Shown in pieces: positions 50,577-58,677 of a stretch of DNA of 64,000 bases. Each line of letters opens with the position of its first letter. Position 1 is the stretch's first letter. This DNA is from Candidatus Flexicrinis proximus (lineage in GTDB: Bacteria > Chloroflexota > Anaerolineae > Aggregatilineales > Phototrophicaceae). The translations under genes and the position numbers were made by a program. The stretch is taken from the NCBI GenBank assembly GCA_016712885.1, contig JADJQF010000033.1, forward strand, positions 558,001 to 622,000, in the 5' to 3' direction. The notes under the pieces were generated by a model. That model did no database searches. It was not told where the DNA came from and saw only the letters and a program-made list of their open reading frames with translations.

Positions 50577-52838
50577 ATGTCTATCTCAAAACACGACTCT
50601 TTGGAATACCACCGGCAGGGGCGGCCGGGGAAAATTGAGGTCGTTCCCACCAAGCCCGTGAACACCCAGCGCGAGCTCTCGATGGCCTATACCCCTGGCG
50701 TTGCCGATGCCGTCACGGCCATCAAGGACGATCCGCTCGAAGTATACAGCCTGACCGCCAAGGCCAATCTGGTGGGCGTGGTGAGCAACGGCACGGCGAT
50801 CCTGGGCATGGGAAACCTGGGGCCGGAAGCGTCGAAACCGGTGATGGAAGGCAAAGGCGTGCTGTTTAAGCGCTTCGCCGACATCGACGTGTTCGACATC
50901 GAGATCAATGCCAGCACGCCGGACGAGATCGTTGCGGTTGTCCGTGCGATGGCTCCGACCTTTGGCGGCATCAACCTGGAAGACATCAAGGCGCCGGAGT
51001 GCTTCGAGGTGGAACAGCGCCTGCGCGCCGAACTGGACATCCCGGTCTTTCATGACGACCAGCACGGCACCGCGATCATCACCGGCGCGGCGCTCCTCAA
51101 TGCGCTCGAAGTCACCGGCAAGGACATCGCCACGCTCCGCATCGTCATCATTGGGGCGGGAGCGGCGGGGATCGCCAGCGGCGAATTCTACGTAGGGCTG
51201 GGCGTGCGGCGCGAAAACGTCACGATGGTCGACATTCACGGCGTGGTTTATAAGGGCCGCGAAGTCGAGATGGATCCGTATAAAGAGAAGTTCGCGCAGG
51301 ACACGGAAAAGCGCACACTGGCCGAGGCTTTGGCGGGCGCAGACATGGTGCTTGGCCTGAGCGCCGCCGACGTGATCAAGCCGGAAATGCTGGGAGCCAT
51401 GAACCCCAGCCCGATTATCTTCGCGCTGGCGAACCCGCGCCCCGAAATCATGCCGGACATGTGCCGCGAGGCGCGGCCTGACGCGATCATCGCCACCGGG
51501 CGTACGGACTTTCCGAACCAGGTCAACAACGTGCTGGGCTTCCCGTTCATGTTCCGCGGCGCGCTGGACGTATACGCGACGCAGATCAACGAACAGATGA
51601 AGCTGGCGGCCTGCCATGCGTTAGCGAGGCTGGCGCACGAGGACGTTCCTGACAGCGTGCTGTCGAGCTACGGGCTGCAAAGCCTGAAGTACGGGCCGGA
51701 ATACCTGATCCCCAAGCCGTTCGACCCGCGCGTCCTGTTATGGGTGGCGCCAGCGGTGGCGAAGGCCGCGATGGAGAGCGGCGTCGCGCGGCGACAGATC
51801 GACCTCGAAACGTACAAACACGACCTGATCCGCCGGCAGGGTTACGGCCAACAGTTCCGTTACACCCTGTTCAACAAAGTGAAGCTGCGCCCGATGCAGC
51901 GCATCGTTTTTGCCGAGGGCGAGGAATCGAAGATCATCCGGGCTGCACACCGCGTCCTTGAAGAAGGGATCGGCACGCCGATTTTGCTGGGCGACGCGGC
52001 CAAGATCCAGGCGACGGTTGCTGACCTGAATTTCGACTGGAACCCGACGGTGGTCAATCCGGTTACCGATCCTAACCGCATCGGCTATTTCGACGCGCTG
52101 TACAAGCTGCGCCAGCGCAAGGGCGCCAACCAGCACATCGTGCGATCGATGCTGCGCTCGGTCAATTTCTACGGGCCGATGATGGTGCGCGCGGGGGATG
52201 CCGACGCCTTCGTCAGCGGCCTGACGCGCGAATACCCCGATGTGGCCCGCCCCGCGCTGCAGCTGTTCGGCACGCGGCCCGGCACCCGGCACTCCAGCGG
52301 CGTGTACATTATGGTGATCAAGGGCCGGGTGTACTTCTTCACCGATACGACGATCAATATCGATCCTGACGCCGAGACACTGGCCGAGATCGCGACACTG
52401 GCGAACGACTTCGCCCGGTCGCTCGACTTTACGCCGCGGGTGGCGATGCTCAGCTTCAGCAACTTTGGCAGCGTGCGGCATCCGCTGGCCGACAAGATGC
52501 ACGAGGCGGTCGATATCGTGCAGCGCCAGCGCCCCGACATTGTGATCGATGGCGAGATGCAGGCGGATACGGCGGTAGTCGAGAAGATCGTCGAAGACCG
52601 TTTCCCGTTCAGCCGCGTGCGTGATGCCAATGTGCTGGTCTTCCCTGGCCTGAGCAGCGCGAACATCGCCTACAAGCTGCTGGCGCGACTGACGGATGCC
52701 GAGGCGATCGGGCCTGTGCTGCTGGGGATGGGCTGGCCGTGCCAGGTGGTGCAAGCGGGCGACGATGTGGAGTCGATCGTGGCGCTGACGGCATTTGCGG
52801 CGCTCGATGCCCAGCGCCGCGCGGCGGAGAACGCCTAA
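50577..52838 (+). CDS. maeB: Malic enzyme with phosphotransacetylase-like domain
   Basis: 753 residues. The N-terminal malic enzyme (about 1-420) decarboxylates malate to pyruvate with NAD(P)+. It shows YTPGVADAV, the catalytic Lys in SLTAKANLVGVVS, the metal site FHDDQHGTAII and the Rossmann motif IGAGAAGIAS. The C-terminal half (about 430-750) is a phosphate acetyltransferase-like domain (VFAEGEESKIIRAAH, FSNFGSVRH), which in MaeB proteins binds acetyl-CoA as a regulator. AAAGGA serves as the ribosome site. Single-gene unit ending before a repeat block. Confidence 0.95.
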   Translation: MSISKHDSLEYHRQGRPGKIEVVPTKPVNTQRELSMAYTPGVADAVTAIKDDPLEVYSLTAKANLVGVVSNGTAILGMGNLGPEASKPVMEGKGVLFKRFADIDVFDIEINASTPDEIVAVVRAMAPTFGGINLEDIKAPECFEVEQRLRAELDIPVFHDDQHGTAIITGAALLNALEVTGKDIATLRIVIIGAGAAGIASGEFYVGLGVRRENVTMVDIHGVVYKGREVEMDPYKEKFAQDTEKRTLAEALAGADMVLGLSAADVIKPEMLGAMNPSPIIFALANPRPEIMPDMCREARPDAIIATGRTDFPNQVNNVLGFPFMFRGALDVYATQINEQMKLAACHALARLAHEDVPDSVLSSYGLQSLKYGPEYLIPKPFDPRVLLWVAPAVAKAAMESGVARRQIDLETYKHDLIRRQGYGQQFRYTLFNKVKLRPMQRIVFAEGEESKIIRAAHRVLEEGIGTPILLGDAAKIQATVADLNFDWNPTVVNPVTDPNRIGYFDALYKLRQRKGANQHIVRSMLRSVNFYGPMMVRAGDADAFVSGLTREYPDVARPALQLFGTRPGTRHSSGVYIMVIKGRVYFFTDTTINIDPDAETLAEIATLANDFARSLDFTPRVAMLSFSNFGSVRHPLADKMHEAVDIVQRQRPDIVIDGEMQADTAVVEKIVEDRFPFSRVRDANVLVFPGLSSANIAYKLLARLTDAEAIGPVLLGMGWPCQVVQAGDDVESIVALTAFAALDAQRRAAENA

Positions 52839-52856
52839 AGGCCGGAATGTATTGAG

Positions 52857-52988
52857 CGTGTGGAGGCTCTGCCTCCACACCTCCGCGAGGGACTCGCGCC
52901 CCTCGACCCCTCATCTGCGAATTTGCGGCGTGAGCGCCGCAAATCCGCTGGGCGAGGGGCAGGCCTGCAAACCCCTGCCAGATTTGGG
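52857..52988 (-). repeat. Intergenic hairpin repeat, complete, reversed
   Basis: Reads R-centre-L on the plus strand: GTGGAGGCTCTGCCTCCAC, GCGAGGGACTCGCGCCCCTC, centre GATTTGCGGCG / CGCCGCAAATC (52916-52950), then GGGGCAGGCCTGCAAACCCCTGCC. It follows the maeB stop by 19 bases. The rest of the 348-base gap to 53187 holds no gene. Confidence 0.85.
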
Positions 52989-53140
52989 TGTAACACCGAC
53001 GAAAGTACATAACACGCGCAACCGGCCCACAGGCGGTTTTGCCACAATAGATATGACTAAAGTCCGGGACTGCTGGCGACAGCGGCGCCGACTTTTCATG
53101 GTTTGCGGACAGCAACGGCGAATCCTTGTCGAATTCTCTA

Positions 53141-53180
53141 ATCTCCGTAGGGTAGGATTTCATGAAATTCACATATACTG
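53141..53180 (+). promoter_or_regulatory. Upstream element shared by the two tandem secreted-protein genes
   Basis: ATCTCCGTAG (53141-53150), 21 bases, then CATATACTG (53172-53180). The TATACT inside can serve as a -10 box with a start at ATG 53187. The gene at 54911 carries ATCTCCGTAG, 22 bases, CATAGACTG. ATG-AAAT between the two blocks is also similar. Confidence 0.6.
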
Positions 53181-53186
53181 GGACGA

Positions 53187-54695
53187 ATGTCCATAATCAA
53201 TCAGGCACATATCACTATGTCTCGCAGATCGCTTCTCATCGTCTTCTGTAGTCTTTTACTCGTACTTCTGGCCCTTCCTGCATCTGCACAATCCAAATCC
53301 GGCACGCTGCCCGCTCCCCTGGTCGCCCCATCGAATGACAACTTTATCGCCAGGGCCGGCATCACCTGGACGAATGACTACTCCTCCAACACGGTCGATG
53401 CGACGATTGAGACCGGAGAGGTGACGCACCCGTGCCGAGCCGGCGGAGCAAGTGCCGGCTCGCAGAGCGTCTGGTACAGCTTCTATGTCCCCGCCGGCAC
53501 CGTCACGCTCAAAACGGAAGGTTCCACAGGCGTCGGCGCCGACACCCTCTTGAGCGTCTGGCAAGGATCAAACCTGGAGACGCTCGTAAACGTCGCATGC
53601 GACGACGACGGTGGTGTCTCAGCAACCTCACTCATCACCACAGCGCTCACTGCCGGGCAGTACCACGTCCAGATCTCGCGGTACTCGACTACGCCGACTG
53701 CTGCTGCAGGAACATATAACCTCACGATGAGTTTTGTGCCGAGCGGCCCCGTCCCAAGCAATGACGTCCGCGCGAACGCGACCGTCATCGGGCTGCCCGA
53801 TGCCGTGTTTGTCCAAAACATGGACAATGCGTCGATCGATGCCGACGACACGAGCACGAGCTGCACGAGTTTCGAGAACGCACACAGCGTATGGTTCAGG
53901 CTGGTGCTTGCGGCGCCCAAACAGGTCTATTTTTGGACGTCCGGCGATATCAGCGATACAGTCCTGACCGTCTACCATAACCCTTCGGTTGGCGTCTACA
54001 CCTCGATTGCGTGTAACGATGACATCACAAATACCAGCCGGCAAGCCGGAATCCTGATTACACTTGACCCTGGAACGTACTACATCCGGATGGCCTCGTA
54101 CTCCAGCACAGGGTATACCGGCGCATCGTCGGCGTTCTTCCACGCGTCGCTGGAGACGGTGACCAACGGCGGCTTCGAAACCGACGATGCGACCTGGCTG
54201 GTAACGGGCGCGACCGGCGACAAGCGCAAGTGCAATGCGATCGTGACGATCACGGACTACGGCCAGTGCGCGTTTGTGTTCAAGGGCGGCGTGGCCGAGG
54301 CCTCGACGATCAGCCAGCCGATCCTGACCCCTGGATCGTTTACGCCGTCAGGCAATACACCAATCCTGCTGCACTTCATGTCCAAAGGATCGGCTGCGAC
54401 GCAACTGAAGGCCATCGTCAAGCTGAAATACACCGTCGGCGATCCGGTCAAATGCAAGCTGTCGAAGTCGATTGAAGCCGGCTGGCAGTACAACAGCAAG
54501 GTGTGCATCGTCTCAACGCTGAACCTGACCTCGGCCAAGATCCTATTCCGGCATACGAGCCTGACGAACAAGGTCCGGCTGGACGACATCGGCGTTTCGT
54601 TGGGCGAGCTGCTGGTGCGCGACGCACGGCAAGACGCGCCCTCCGGCGTGCTGCCGCCGCCCGCTGCTCCAACCGGTTTCCGCGGCGGCAACTGA
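53187..54695 (+). CDS. Secreted protein with two PPC-like domains and NGGFE-type domain
   Basis: 502 residues. Signal peptide ending LPASAQS (start 53187; an ATG at 53217 would also give a full signal). Two beta-sandwich domains of pre-peptidase C-terminal type follow (about 45-185 and 190-325), each with WYSFYVPAG- or VWFRLVLAA-like strands, CDDDGG or CNDDIT turns and a PGTYYIR or AGQYHVQ strand. From residue 327 comes the NGGFE module with GDKRKC, YGQCAFVFKGG and CKLSKS, ending RHTSLTNKVRLDDIG. The tail is SGVLPPPAAPTGFRGGN. Its paralogue lies directly downstream. A surface or extracellular binding role is inferred; the ligand is unknown. Confidence 0.82.
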   Translation: MSIINQAHITMSRRSLLIVFCSLLLVLLALPASAQSKSGTLPAPLVAPSNDNFIARAGITWTNDYSSNTVDATIETGEVTHPCRAGGASAGSQSVWYSFYVPAGTVTLKTEGSTGVGADTLLSVWQGSNLETLVNVACDDDGGVSATSLITTALTAGQYHVQISRYSTTPTAAAGTYNLTMSFVPSGPVPSNDVRANATVIGLPDAVFVQNMDNASIDADDTSTSCTSFENAHSVWFRLVLAAPKQVYFWTSGDISDTVLTVYHNPSVGVYTSIACNDDITNTSRQAGILITLDPGTYYIRMASYSSTGYTGASSAFFHASLETVTNGGFETDDATWLVTGATGDKRKCNAIVTITDYGQCAFVFKGGVAEASTISQPILTPGSFTPSGNTPILLHFMSKGSAATQLKAIVKLKYTVGDPVKCKLSKSIEAGWQYNSKVCIVSTLNLTSAKILFRHTSLTNKVRLDDIGVSLGELLVRDARQDAPSGVLPPPAAPTGFRGGN

Positions 54696-54747
54696 GTTGT
54701 CGAAAACCGGAACCGCCAGATAAACGCAGAACGCGAAGATTTGGCCG

Positions 54748-54786
54748 CACCGCCCGTGGGAGTTTCACCACGGGCGGTGTGTTTTC
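54748..54786 (+). terminator. Rho-independent terminator
   Basis: CACCGCCCGTGG and CCACGGGCGGTG form a perfect 12-pair stem around an 8-base loop, followed by TGTTTTC. It separates the two paralogous genes, so they are not one transcript. Confidence 0.9.
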
Positions 54787-54834
54787 TCGGAGGCGGGCGA
54801 GCCGGACTTAGAACGAATTTGCCGATATATGCTC

Positions 54835-54875
54835 ATCTCCGTAGCGTGACTTGATATGGAAATCCTCATAGACTG
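54835..54875 (+). promoter_or_regulatory. Second copy of the shared upstream element
   Basis: ATCTCCGTAG (54835-54844), 22 bases, CATAGACTG (54867-54875), as upstream of 53187. The gene starts 35 bases further on at ATG 54911 behind GGAG. Confidence 0.6.
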
Positions 54876-54910
54876 AAATGTGTCCCCGACTCATTGATGG
54901 AGAAAGCAAC

Positions 54911-56374
54911 ATGCAGCGCTGTTTCCGCCTCCTTGTTCTCGCCTTGTGTAGTCTCGTTCTGCTGACCGTCCCGGCGTTCGCACAATCCGCCGACAGCGTG
55001 CTGGAACTGCCGCGCCACGGATCAGTACACAACAGTTTCGCTTTCCGGCATGGCATTACCTGGACGACGACGGACATCAGCCAGATACAGGGAACCACCA
55101 CCGAAACCAACGAGCCGATACATCCGTGTTTTGGCGTGCTGGCCGCGAACAGCTACTGGTACGAGTTCTATGTGCCGGCCGGGGATGTTCTCCTCAGCAC
55201 ACACAATTCGACCGGCGCCGCCAGCGATGCCGTGATGACGATCTGGACCGGCACAAGCATCACCGGGTTAACGCCGGTGGAATGTGACGACAACGACGGC
55301 ATTGACGATCACGCCGTGATCAGCCGCCACCTGGACCCGGGCCTGTATATCCTGCAGGTCTCACGCGCGTCGACGCTGCCGGCGGCGGTTCCGGGTGATT
55401 TGCATGTCAACCTCGACTTTACGCCAGACGGCACGGTACCGAGCAACAACACGTTTGCTAATGCCATCCCCCTCACTTTGCCCACGTCCGTCACGGTCAC
55501 CGGGATTGTCAACGCCAGCGCCAGCGAATCCGACCCGGCCAGCGGCTGCTCCGGAACCTATACGCCGCATTCGGTGTGGTACAGCCTGACCGTAGCGGAA
55601 GATGTGCGAGTCGGCGTCTTGACCACTTCATCGAGCGGAACCGAACAGCGGTATCTGGCGATCCTGAAGGACATCGGCGGGAGTGTCTATCAGAATGTCT
55701 TCTGCAGCAGCGATTCGGACGAGACGGCCCACATGGTCAACCTTGCCACCGGATCGTATGTGGTTGCGTTGGGTACGACACTGGCTAACGGCTACACGGA
55801 TTTGCCAGACATCACATTGAACCTCTCATTGGATCTCCTGAAGAATGGCGGTTTCGAAGAGGGCATGGCGCCGTGGACGGTTGTCAACAAGACCAACGAT
55901 AAGCGCAAGTGCGACCTCGACGGCGGCAGCAATCCGATTACGTCTTACGGAGACTGCGCGTTTGTGTTCAAAGGGAGCACCGGCGAGCTGGCCACGCTGA
56001 TCCAGAACATGCCGCTCCCCGAAGGCCTGGTGAATACGGGTGATTTGACGGCAATACTGTACTTTCGCATCAAAGGCGCGGCAACCACCAAGCTGAAGAT
56101 GAAGCTGAAGATGACGCTGGCCAGCGGCGATCCCCTCAAGTGCAAACTGACGAGCAATCCAGCCGATATCAGCACCCAGTTCCCGATCACAACGACCTGC
56201 CCACTGCCCGCGAACCTGACTAAGCTCAAGTTGAGCCTCACGCATGTCAGCACGAGCGGCAAGCTGACGCTGGACGAAGTCAGCGTGCGCATCGAAAAAG
56301 CAGCGGGTGGGCGCGCAAGCAGCGGCGTGCTGCCGCCGCCGGTAGCTCCGCTCGGGTTCCGCGGGAATACCTAG
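54911..56374 (+). CDS. Secreted paralogue with two PPC-like domains and NGGFE-type domain
   Basis: 487 residues, a full-length paralogue of the previous gene. Signal peptide 1-22 ending VPAFAQS. PPC-like domains at about 40-175 (WYEFYVPAGDVLL, ECDDNDGID, PGLYILQVS) and 180-305 (SVWYSLTVAEDVRV). NGGFEEGMAPW begins at residue 312, followed by NDKRKC, YGDCAFVFKG, CKLTSNP and LTHVSTSGKLTLDEV. The tail SGVLPPPVAPLGFRGNT nearly repeats that of its neighbour. Between the two proteins the C-terminal module and tail are better conserved than the middle. Tandem duplication is likely. Confidence 0.85.
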   Translation: MQRCFRLLVLALCSLVLLTVPAFAQSADSVLELPRHGSVHNSFAFRHGITWTTTDISQIQGTTTETNEPIHPCFGVLAANSYWYEFYVPAGDVLLSTHNSTGAASDAVMTIWTGTSITGLTPVECDDNDGIDDHAVISRHLDPGLYILQVSRASTLPAAVPGDLHVNLDFTPDGTVPSNNTFANAIPLTLPTSVTVTGIVNASASESDPASGCSGTYTPHSVWYSLTVAEDVRVGVLTTSSSGTEQRYLAILKDIGGSVYQNVFCSSDSDETAHMVNLATGSYVVALGTTLANGYTDLPDITLNLSLDLLKNGGFEEGMAPWTVVNKTNDKRKCDLDGGSNPITSYGDCAFVFKGSTGELATLIQNMPLPEGLVNTGDLTAILYFRIKGAATTKLKMKLKMTLASGDPLKCKLTSNPADISTQFPITTTCPLPANLTKLKLSLTHVSTSGKLTLDEVSVRIEKAAGGRASSGVLPPPVAPLGFRGNT

Positions 56375-56376
56375 AA

Positions 56377-56577
56377 CTAACGTCAGTTATGGACAAGCCG
56401 CCTGTTTTTGGAGGCGCTGCCTCCAAACCTTCGCAAGGGGTTTGCACCCCTTGACCCCTCATCTGGGATTCTGAGCGGCAAAGCCGCTCAGAATCGCCAA
56501 TACGAGAGGTGCAGGAGAGCCATCTCCTGCCGGGGTCCGGGGTGGACCCCCGGAAAGTTAACCATAACTGACGTTAG
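56377..56577. mobile_element. MITE-like element: hairpin repeat inside 16-bp inverted repeats
   Basis: CTAACGTCAGTTATGG (56377-56392) and its exact reverse complement (56562-56577) enclose a full R-centre-L copy of the hairpin repeat: GGAGGCGCTGCCTCC, AAGGGGTTTGCACCCCTT, ATTCTGAGCGGC / GCCGCTCAGAAT, CAGGAGAGCCATCTCCTG and GGGGTCCGGGGTGGACCCCC. No open frame. It begins two bases after the secreted-protein stop codon. Confidence 0.65.
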
Positions 56578-56584
56578 GACTATT

Positions 56585-56675
56585 GGGGCTTGCCCCAAGC
56601 CCCGCAGAAATTGACGCTCCTGCACCTCGCGCAGCGATCTGGTGTCCACGCCGCCAGATCGCTGTGGGGAAGCAG
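56585..56675 (+). repeat. Intergenic hairpin repeat, L-centre copy
   Basis: GGGGCTTGCCCC, CAGAAATTGACGCTCCTG and centre CAGCGATCTGGTG...CCAGATCGCTG. It directly follows the inverted-repeat-bounded copy but in the opposite direction, and lacks the R module. Confidence 0.7.
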
Positions 56676-56681
56676 CGAAAG

Positions 56682-56700
56682 TGTTACCGATGTGTCCGGT
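56682..56700. mobile_element. Possible insertion-sequence end remnant
   Basis: TGTTACCGATGTGTCCGGT, matching the words at 28249-28294. It sits at the edge of a repeat block here, as it does at 28246-28311. Confidence 0.35.
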
Positions 56701-57031
56701 CTAGCCCCCTGCCGACGATTGAACCTTCGTGATAATGACACTCGAATCACTTTCTCTACCCTCTCCAACCGTGAACCAGGCACGTCGAACGGATGGCGCG
56801 GTCAACCGGGACCCCGCCCGAAACGAATGTGCAGAACCTGATTGACGACAGCGTAACATGGAAAACCGGCACGCGGCCGAACAAATGTTCGAACATTTGT
56901 ACGAACATTTGTTCGAACGAAGAATGAAGAAACGGTGTACAGAAAGACAATTCTATCTTTGTTGTTGAGCGGCGCTCCGCCCGCAAGATACGCCCTCTGC
57001 CGGCGGGCGGTGCGGGTGATAGACTTGGGAG
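56701..57031. other. Gene-free region carrying the LexA-like boxes
   Basis: About 330 bases upstream of the glycosyltransferase gene. Apart from the boxes at 56878-56915 there is a 14-codon frame (ATG 56923, MKKRC onward) and a TAGACT (57020-57025) six bases before ATG 57032. I find no supported gene on either strand. Confidence 0.5.
56878..56915. promoter_or_regulatory. Three overlapping LexA-like boxes
   Basis: CGAACAAATGTTCG (56878-56891), CGAACATTTGTACG (56890-56903) and CGAACATTTGTTCG (56902-56915), each sharing its terminal CG with the next, so a strict 12-base period. The first and third fit the Gram-positive SOS consensus CGAAC-N4-GTTCG exactly; the second has one mismatch. The nearest gene start is the glycosyltransferase, 117 bases downstream. 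Confidence 0.6.
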
Positions 57032-58162
57032 ATGCGCGCAGTCCTATTTACCGATACCTTTTTACCCAAGATCGACGGCATCGTGACCGTGATCCGGCTG
57101 CTACTGGAACATCTGCAGCGGCGCGGCGTTACGGTGATGCTGGTCTGCCCGGACCTGGGCGAGATCGACGAGTACGCCGGCGCGCGGATCGTGCGTGTTC
57201 CTGGCGTGCCGTTCCCACTATATCCCGGGCTCAAGTTTGCGTGGCCGCTGTACGGCATATACAGGCAGGTGCGGGCGTTCAAGCCGGACGTGGCGCACTT
57301 CATCCATGCGGGATTTACGCCGGGGAGCGGTATGCTGATGGCACTGCGGCTGGGGACGCCGCGGGTCGTCTCGTTCCACCTAGATTATGCCAAGCTCGCG
57401 CCGCATTTCGGGATGGGCTGGTCGCGGCCGGTGATCAACGGGCTTACGCGGTTGATGTTCAACCGGGCGGACGCTTGCCTGGCGCCGTCGAAGGCGATGC
57501 TGGAGCGGATGCGGGAAATCGGCATCCGGCCGCCGACACGGGTGTGGGGGCGCGGGGTGGATACGGACGTGTTCCACCCGCGATTCCGGTCGGCGGAAAT
57601 GCGGGCGCGGCTGAGTGACGGCCACCCGGACGACCTGCTGATGTTGTATGTCGGACGGCTGTCGTCCGAAAAGCGGCTGGGCGACCTGCGGGCTGTGCTG
57701 GAGCGGATCAGCGGGACGCGGCTGGCGCTGGTGGGAGACGGGCCGGAAAGGGCGGGGCTGGAGACGCACTTCCGCGGACTGCCGGCGCACTTCGCGGGGT
57801 ATCTGACCGACGAAGCGCTGAGTCAGGCGTATGCGAGCGCAGACGTATTTGTGTTTCCGTCGCAACTGGAGACGTTCGGGCTGGCGGCGACCGAGGCGAT
57901 GGCGTCGGGCGTGCCGGTGGTCGGCGCGCGGGTGGGCGGCATCCCGGATGTGGTACAGGAAGGCGTGACGGGGTATACGTTCGCCCCGGGAGACGTGGAG
58001 GCGCTGGTTCAGGCCGTGCGACGGGTCGCGATGGATCGGGACCGTCTGCCGGAAATGGCGGCGGCGGCCCGGTCATTTGCGGAGACGCAGACGTGGGAGG
58101 CGATGATGGATGGCGTGATCGACCTCTATAATGAAGTCATTGGCATGCACAGCAGAGGATGA
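57032..58162 (+). CDS. GT4-family glycosyltransferase
   Basis: 376 residues with two Rossmann-like domains (GT-B fold). N-terminal acceptor domain opens with FTDTFLPKIDGIV, and HAGFTPG and SFHLDYAKL lie near the cleft. The donor domain has YVGRLSSEKRL, LVGDGPER and the E-x7-E motif ETFGLAATE, then GGIPDVV. It uses a nucleotide-sugar and resembles glycosyl- or sulfoquinovosyl-diacylglycerol synthases and mannosyltransferases of the MgtA/SqdX type, so a lipid acceptor is plausible. Stop overlaps the next start by four bases (ATGA). Confidence 0.93.
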   Translation: MRAVLFTDTFLPKIDGIVTVIRLLLEHLQRRGVTVMLVCPDLGEIDEYAGARIVRVPGVPFPLYPGLKFAWPLYGIYRQVRAFKPDVAHFIHAGFTPGSGMLMALRLGTPRVVSFHLDYAKLAPHFGMGWSRPVINGLTRLMFNRADACLAPSKAMLERMREIGIRPPTRVWGRGVDTDVFHPRFRSAEMRARLSDGHPDDLLMLYVGRLSSEKRLGDLRAVLERISGTRLALVGDGPERAGLETHFRGLPAHFAGYLTDEALSQAYASADVFVFPSQLETFGLAATEAMASGVPVVGARVGGIPDVVQEGVTGYTFAPGDVEALVQAVRRVAMDRDRLPEMAAAARSFAETQTWEAMMDGVIDLYNEVIGMHSRG

Positions 58163-58677
58163 AACCCATGCGGGACACACAGACGGACTCGACGCTGATC
58201 GTAGAGTCGCCGTATCCGATCGCGACGTGCATCGAGCGGATCACGGCGCAGACGCGGCCGGTGACGGTGCAGAGTCCCGGCACAGAGTTTGAGGTCGAGG
58301 AGGTCAAGGCGAATCAGGAGTATACGGTGCGCTGCCGGTTCCTGAAGCGGACAAAAACGGGCAGCTACCCGTTTGGGACGGTGGTGGTGATCCTGAAAGC
58401 TACGGGGGACACGACGCGGGCGGAAGTGCTGCCGGTAAGCATCGACCGGAAAGACCTGTACCTGATCGCGGTGGTGAGCGCGATTACGGTGCCGCTGATG
58501 GCGGCGTTGGTCTTGAAGGGTAATCCAGTGCTGCTGTTGGCGGTGGCGGCGGCGGTAGCGCTGGTTGTGGCGGGTGTCAGGCTTGAGCTGGGATTCCACC
58601 GCGAGGTGCAGGCGTATCCGGCCGCGCTGGAGTACTGGCTGCGCGGGCCTGGAGGGGCCGCACGCGATGGCGGTTGA
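58159..58677 (+). CDS. Small membrane protein of unknown function
   Basis: 172 residues. N-terminal soluble alpha/beta part (about 10-95: SPYPIATCIERIT, NQEYTVRCRFLKR), two close membrane helices (about 100-120 and 124-143) and a short C-terminal tail with EVQAYPAALEYWL. It is a paralogue of the next gene in layout and spacing. It overlaps the glycosyltransferase stop (ATGA), so its product is probably needed in step with that enzyme. No family recognised. Confidence 0.75.
   Translation: MKPMRDTQTDSTLIVESPYPIATCIERITAQTRPVTVQSPGTEFEVEEVKANQEYTVRCRFLKRTKTGSYPFGTVVVILKATGDTTRAEVLPVSIDRKDLYLIAVVSAITVPLMAALVLKGNPVLLLAVAAAVALVVAGVRLELGFHREVQAYPAALEYWLRGPGGAARDGG

Noticed and set aside
56756..56986. 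A 76-codon minus-strand frame containing FEQMF-VQMFEHLF
   Set aside because: The periodic peptide is just the translation of the overlapping LexA-like boxes; no start signal or conserved domain.
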